Shown: one piece after another, positions 60,728 to 64,000 of the stretch
How positions within the stretch are numbered: position 1 is the first letter of the stretch
How the letters are laid out: each line of letters begins with the position of its first letter
Made by a program: the position numbers and the translations under genes
Assembly (NCBI RefSeq): GCF_009805585.1
Contig: NZ_VHIN01000022.1
Location: forward strand, 372,001-436,000
Direction: 5' to 3'
Length of the DNA stretch: 64,000 nucleotides
Source: Glutamicibacter sp. JC586
Lineage (GTDB): Bacteria > Actinomycetota > Actinomycetes > Actinomycetales > Micrococcaceae
Notes under the pieces: model-generated
Database searches by the model: none
What the model saw: the letters and a program-made list of their open reading frames with translations, nothing else
What the model was told of the DNA's origin: nothing

Positions 60728-62293
60728 CTACCCAACGGTGAATTGCAGGCGCTGCCAGCCGCTGGCGCCATTAGGCACCGGGTCGGCTTTCTCGCTGGTC
60801 TGAAGTCGGCCCTGCGCGTCACAGGCGCGCACAGTTGCCGAATGCGTGCCGGGCGCCATATCTTTGGACACTAAACGCCACTGCCGCCATGTATCCAAGG
60901 AGGCCTCAGCTGCCAAATCTGCATCTTGCCACGGTCCGTCATCAATCTGCACCTGCACGCGGGAAATGCCACGGGTTTGCGCCCAGGCGGTGCCGCCTAG
61001 CACGATATCCCCTGCAGGTACCTTGGCGAACGGGCGAGGCGTATCGATTCGGGAAGAGAGCTTAATGGGACCGCGTTCGGACCAACCGCGTGTAGTCCAA
61101 TAAGCAACCTTGTCCTGGAAGCGGGTGACTTCCAGATCGACAACCCATTTGGTAGCAGACACGTAGCCGTACAAACCGGGAACTACCATGCGTACCGGGA
61201 ACCCGTGTTCGAATGGTAGCGGCTCGCCGTTCATGCCGATCGCAAGCAAAGCCATCCGGTCATCTCTCAGGACTTCCAGCGGGGTGGAAGCGCTGAAGCC
61301 GTCATGCGAGGTGGAGAGCACCATATCGGCGCCGGCTTGAGGAACCGCGCGTTCTAACAGCTGGCGCAGCGGGTATCCCAACCATTTTGCGTTGCCTACC
61401 AAGTCGCCTCCGACCGGATTCGATACACAGGTCAGCGTCAGATAGGTTTCCACGAGCTCCTGGTTCAGCAGTTCGTCGAAGTTCATGGTGAATTCATTCT
61501 CAACCATCCCATGAACCCGCAAGGACCACTGTCCTGGGTCGATTTGCGGCACCGAAAGTGCAGTATCGATGCGGTAGAAGTCCTCGTTCGGGGTAACAAA
61601 ATCTGGCATATTCGCTTCTTCGACCTGAACCCCAGCAGGTAGGGCCTTTGCCTTTGCTCGGGGCGCGGGCAAACGCAATGCCTTGCGGGCAGCATCGGCC
61701 ATGTTCCGCGAAGCTGAGATCGAAGTTGATACCCCGGTGGCAATGGCCGCGGCGGCCAAGGACAAGCCCGAGGCGAGTAGGAAAGCTCTTCGGCTTGGGC
61801 CGGAGGGACCAACATCCTCGCCGCGCTGTGGGGCCGTGGTTACTGCCAGCCGACTGAGCCACTGCAGAACGCCGATGCCGGCAATCGCACCGAGTACCGT
61901 AGGGACAATATCAAGCAGGCTGGTGGAGGCGCGAGCGGCCACGGCGCTGGACATCACCACGGCCAAGGCAATGATGGCGGTGCAGGCAAGGGCGAAGCTC
62001 CGCTTTGCCAGCAGGCCGATCAACGCGGAGAGGACCGTCGCGACGACGGCGATGGAAATGAACAGCGCCAGCTTGTCATTGGTGCCGAAGGTCGCGATGG
62101 CGAAGTCCTTGAGCCACGGGGGAGTCAAATCGATGATGGCCGAGCCCAAGGCGAAAAACGGTGACGAGGCGCTATTAAAAAATGCCGAAGCGAACTGGGC
62201 CACGGCGAACATGGCTGCTGCCGAACAGAATCCAGCCACCGCGTGGAATACGAGAACTCTGTCGTTGCGTTTCGTTGAAATGCCCACTGCCAC
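60728..62293 (-). CDS. Membrane-anchored molybdopterin oxidoreductase (sulfite-oxidase type)
   Basis: A 521-residue protein. Residues 1-150 hold about four membrane helices, residues 165-190 a further hydrophobic anchor after an SRRAFLLASG stretch, and residues 225-430 an oxidoreductase molybdopterin domain whose Mo-ligand Cys is C289 (LTLTCVSNPVGGDLVGNAKW). The C-terminal 95 residues match the Mo-co dimerisation domain (SRVQVQIDDGPWQDADLA). It resembles bacterial sulfite oxidases and MsrP-like reductases; the acceptor and substrate are unknown. It ends a group with SigK and RskA. Confidence 0.9.
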   Translation of the reverse strand: MAVGISTKRNDRVLVFHAVAGFCSAAAMFAVAQFASAFFNSASSPFFALGSAIIDLTPPWLKDFAIATFGTNDKLALFISIAVVATVLSALIGLLAKRSFALACTAIIALAVVMSSAVAARASTSLLDIVPTVLGAIAGIGVLQWLSRLAVTTAPQRGEDVGPSGPSRRAFLLASGLSLAAAAIATGVSTSISASRNMADAARKALRLPAPRAKAKALPAGVQVEEANMPDFVTPNEDFYRIDTALSVPQIDPGQWSLRVHGMVENEFTMNFDELLNQELVETYLTLTCVSNPVGGDLVGNAKWLGYPLRQLLERAVPQAGADMVLSTSHDGFSASTPLEVLRDDRMALLAIGMNGEPLPFEHGFPVRMVVPGLYGYVSATKWVVDLEVTRFQDKVAYWTTRGWSERGPIKLSSRIDTPRPFAKVPAGDIVLGGTAWAQTRGISRVQVQIDDGPWQDADLAAEASLDTWRQWRLVSKDMAPGTHSATVRACDAQGRLQTSEKADPVPNGASGWQRLQFTVG

Positions 62294-62410
62294 TCACCTC
62301 ATGCGTTGCGATCCATGTTCCCCTGCCGATCGCAGGGGAACAACCACTCACCATGTATTCGGAACATCCTTCGATGCGGATTGGAATCGGCTATGAGAGT
62401 TTTTGCGGCT
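62294..62410. promoter_or_regulatory. Gap between the anti-sigma and molybdoenzyme genes
   Basis: A 117-base spacer on the minus strand holding the GAGGTGA ribosome site of the molybdoenzyme. I see no terminator, so readthrough from the sigK-rskA unit is possible. Confidence 0.35.
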
Positions 62411-63235
62411 TCACAGCGACTGGACCATGATGGGATCTGTTGTCGGGGCAGGGGATCCAGCAGCTGGCTCCACAGTGATCCCGAAATGCGTGATGTCCTT
62501 CATCGGATCTGAAACCATGATCATGCCATCGGCATCGGGGCCGGTGAGCATGCCCGCAGAAACTGCACCATCAGCCGAAATCAGCCATAGTTCATAGCCC
62601 TTGTCGCTGGACAAAGCCGGCATGCCAGAGGTGGAAACAGCCATTAAGCCCTCATTGGCCGAATAGGAAAGAGTGATACGGGCTCCGTCCTCCAAGGTCT
62701 GCGTTTTTGACTTCGCATCAGGGGCGCTCAGAATCCGCGTGAGCTCTTCTTCATGCGAGGCCATGGCGGCCATCTTGTTCTCCAACTCGCGCTGTTCGGA
62801 AGTTTGGTTGATCGCCAATCCTCCCAAGGCGACTGCTGCCAGTAGCAGCACACCGGCGGCCAGGGCAAAGAAGCGCTGCGTACCGCGTCCTGTTCCTGTC
62901 TGCTGGACCGGAGGTTCTGAAGCGGAACCAGGTTCCCGCGGGGCCTCGGTGGCTGGAGCGGCTGCGGGGGAGTTGTCCAGGGTGGGCGCCTGGTCCGCAA
63001 CGGGAGGCAGCTGCTCGGTGGTGCGGATGGCGGACATGATGTTGGCCTTCAACCGTGGCGGAGGCGCGACCGGTTGTGCCGCCAAGCCAAGCAGCCCGGC
63101 AGTTTCCTGAAGTGCGTCGAGTTCTTGGCGAGCCTGGGCGGAATTCGGAGACTGGTTGAGCAGCTGCTCGCGCTCTTTGTCTCCCAGGGCATCCGCGGCG
63201 AAACTGTCGGTTCGCTCGTTCTCATGCTTGTCCAT
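62411..63235 (-). CDS. rskA: RskA-family anti-sigma factor
   Basis: A 274-residue anti-sigma factor with a cytoplasmic sigma-binding N-terminus (SFAADALGDKEREQLLN), an Ala/Pro-rich linker (about 70-120), one membrane helix (FFALAAGVLLLAAVALGGLA, about 122-142), a short coiled segment and the extracytoplasmic RskA domain (GYELWLISADGAVSAGML, MKDITHFGITVEPAAGSPAPT). It has no Cys, so the usual zinc anti-sigma fold is absent. It restrains the sigma factor encoded just upstream (stop/start overlap TAATG). RseP-type cleavage could release the sigma factor. Confidence 0.93.
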   Translation of the reverse strand: MDKHENERTDSFAADALGDKEREQLLNQSPNSAQARQELDALQETAGLLGLAAQPVAPPPRLKANIMSAIRTTEQLPPVADQAPTLDNSPAAAPATEAPREPGSASEPPVQQTGTGRGTQRFFALAAGVLLLAAVALGGLAINQTSEQRELENKMAAMASHEEELTRILSAPDAKSKTQTLEDGARITLSYSANEGLMAVSTSGMPALSSDKGYELWLISADGAVSAGMLTGPDADGMIMVSDPMKDITHFGITVEPAAGSPAPTTDPIMVQSL

Positions 63236-63816
63236 TACGCCACTCCCATCAGGTCTCGAAGTTTGCTCATTCCATCGCGTATTCGCGTTTTGGCGGTTCC
63301 CACCGGTATTTTCAGCATCTCGGCGACTTCCAGGTGGGTGTATCCGCCAAAGTAGGCCAGGTGTATGGCCTCTCGCTGTGGCGCGCTGAGCCGTTGCAGT
63401 GCCTGGGAGACGCGCACGGTTTCATCGTGCAAGATGGCGTTCTCTTCCACATCATCGTAGCTGTCTTGGAAGTCCTTGATTCCAACGCGCAAATCCCGTG
63501 CTTGGCTTGCTTGGCTCGAACGCACGCGGTCCACGGCCCGGCGGTGGGCAATGGTCAGCAGCCAGGAGGCTGCGGTGCCGCGGGCAGGATCAAAGCGCCG
63601 GGCCTGCTGCCACGCTTCAACGAAAACTTCTTGGGTAACTTCTTCACTCTGCCCCCTGTCGCGAAGCACCCGCAGCACGAGTCCGAAGACTCGGGAAGCC
63701 ATGGCATCGTAGAGCGATTCGAAGGCAGCTTCTTGTCCCAGCGCGACCTGTTGCATCAGGGCGTCCGGCGTTTGAACGGAATCGTCTTCCATGGAGTCGA
63801 GTCTATTTGAACTCAT
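63235..63816 (-). CDS. sigK: SigK-type ECF sigma factor
   Basis: A sigma-70 family ECF factor of about 193 residues: region 2 reads AFESLYDAMASRVFGLVLRVL, TQEVFVEAWQQARRFD, WLLTIAHRRAVDRVR, and region 4 reads LSAPQREAIHLAYFGGYTHLEVAEMLKIPVGTAKTRIR (first part LSAPQREAIHLAYFGGYTHL). Mycobacterial SigK controls secreted antigens after RskA release. ATG 63816 with AGGA is preferred; the frame is open to 63945, where it has no good site. The overlap with rskA links their synthesis. Confidence 0.92.
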   Translation of the reverse strand: MSSNRLDSMEDDSVQTPDALMQQVALGQEAAFESLYDAMASRVFGLVLRVLRDRGQSEEVTQEVFVEAWQQARRFDPARGTAASWLLTIAHRRAVDRVRSSQASQARDLRVGIKDFQDSYDDVEENAILHDETVRVSQALQRLSAPQREAIHLAYFGGYTHLEVAEMLKIPVGTAKTRIRDGMSKLRDLMGVA

Positions 63817-63942
63817 GAATCCTAGAGTCTCACGCATCTGTGTCTGTTTCGCTGTCTGCTGTTCCGTGGCGCTTTGCGAAAGTTGCCGATGAGGGAGCAA
63901 CTGCCCGTTGCACCAGCGAAGGTGATGCCTGGATCTGGACTC

Positions 63943-64000
63943 CATGCATCACCTTCAGGCCACCGGCCTTGCGATTGCGCCGTTGCTACTTTTTGGCTGG
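63943..64000 (+). CDS. Possible start of a plus-strand gene running off the window
   Basis: ATG 63943 opens MHHLQATGLAIAPLLLFGW to the window edge, which could be the first helix of a membrane protein. It has only a weak GGA before it and cannot be judged from 19 codons. Confidence 0.2.

Overview
The window looks like a chromosomal segment of a moderately high-GC actinobacterium, most likely of the Micrococcaceae (Arthrobacter/Glutamicibacter type). The reasons are the conserved actinobacterial gene clusters (rpsB-tsf-pyrH-frr-cdsA; dxr-rseP-ispG-GNAT; proS ... rimP-nusA-ylxR-infB-rbfA), a DivIVA-like protein after cdsA, a SigK/RskA pair, many GTG/TTG starts and G/C-ending codons. The genus is inference; no database was consulted.

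Layout. 1-2400: a DMT/NIPA-like membrane protein, a GT4 glycosyltransferase and one CAU-anticodon tRNA with a terminator. 2395-3711: a frameshifted small membrane protein and a secreted M23-type protein divergent from rpsB. 3712-8900: translation and phospholipid core (rpsB, tsf, pyrH, frr, cdsA) followed by a four-repeat DivIVA-like protein. 8969-17527: GntR/MFS pair, then a carboxylate-transport locus in which a LytS-type kinase and LytTR regulator sit between two sodium:solute symporters, each with a small membrane partner; a direct repeat in the divergent promoter matches the LytTR binding pattern. 17527-21097: Lrp-type regulator divergent from a three-gene 2-oxoacid dehydrogenase (E1a, E1b, E2) without E3. 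21294-33359: two complete dipeptide-type ABC importer operons in tandem, each binding protein - permease - permease - fused double ATPase. 33443-35989: GNAT, TetR and acyl-CoA dehydrogenase. 36075-42328: isoprenoid and intramembrane-protease core (dxr, rseP, ispG) with YciI, ArfB, an FMN reductase and a DUF4081-type GNAT. 42356-49425: accessory segment holding a decayed siderophore-uptake cassette, three tandem paralogous lipoproteins, and a GAF regulator with a flavin monooxygenase. 49608-60177: proS, TauE, an unknown protein, a DUF4439-like protein, then rimP-nusA-ylxR-infB-rbfA. 60266-64000: a DUF1905 protein, a membrane-anchored sulfite-oxidase-type molybdoenzyme, RskA-type anti-sigma and SigK-type sigma factor.

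How it works together. Most of the window is housekeeping translation, lipid and isoprenoid functions broken up by nutrient-uptake modules for small carboxylates, peptides and branched-chain or other 2-oxoacids, which suits a heterotroph living on protein and organic acids. The most interesting non-core observations are the three two-cysteine lipoproteins next to a siderophore locus that one deletion appears to have destroyed, and the LytTR-site-controlled symporter locus. I saw no CRISPR array, insertion sequence, prophage or plasmid function.
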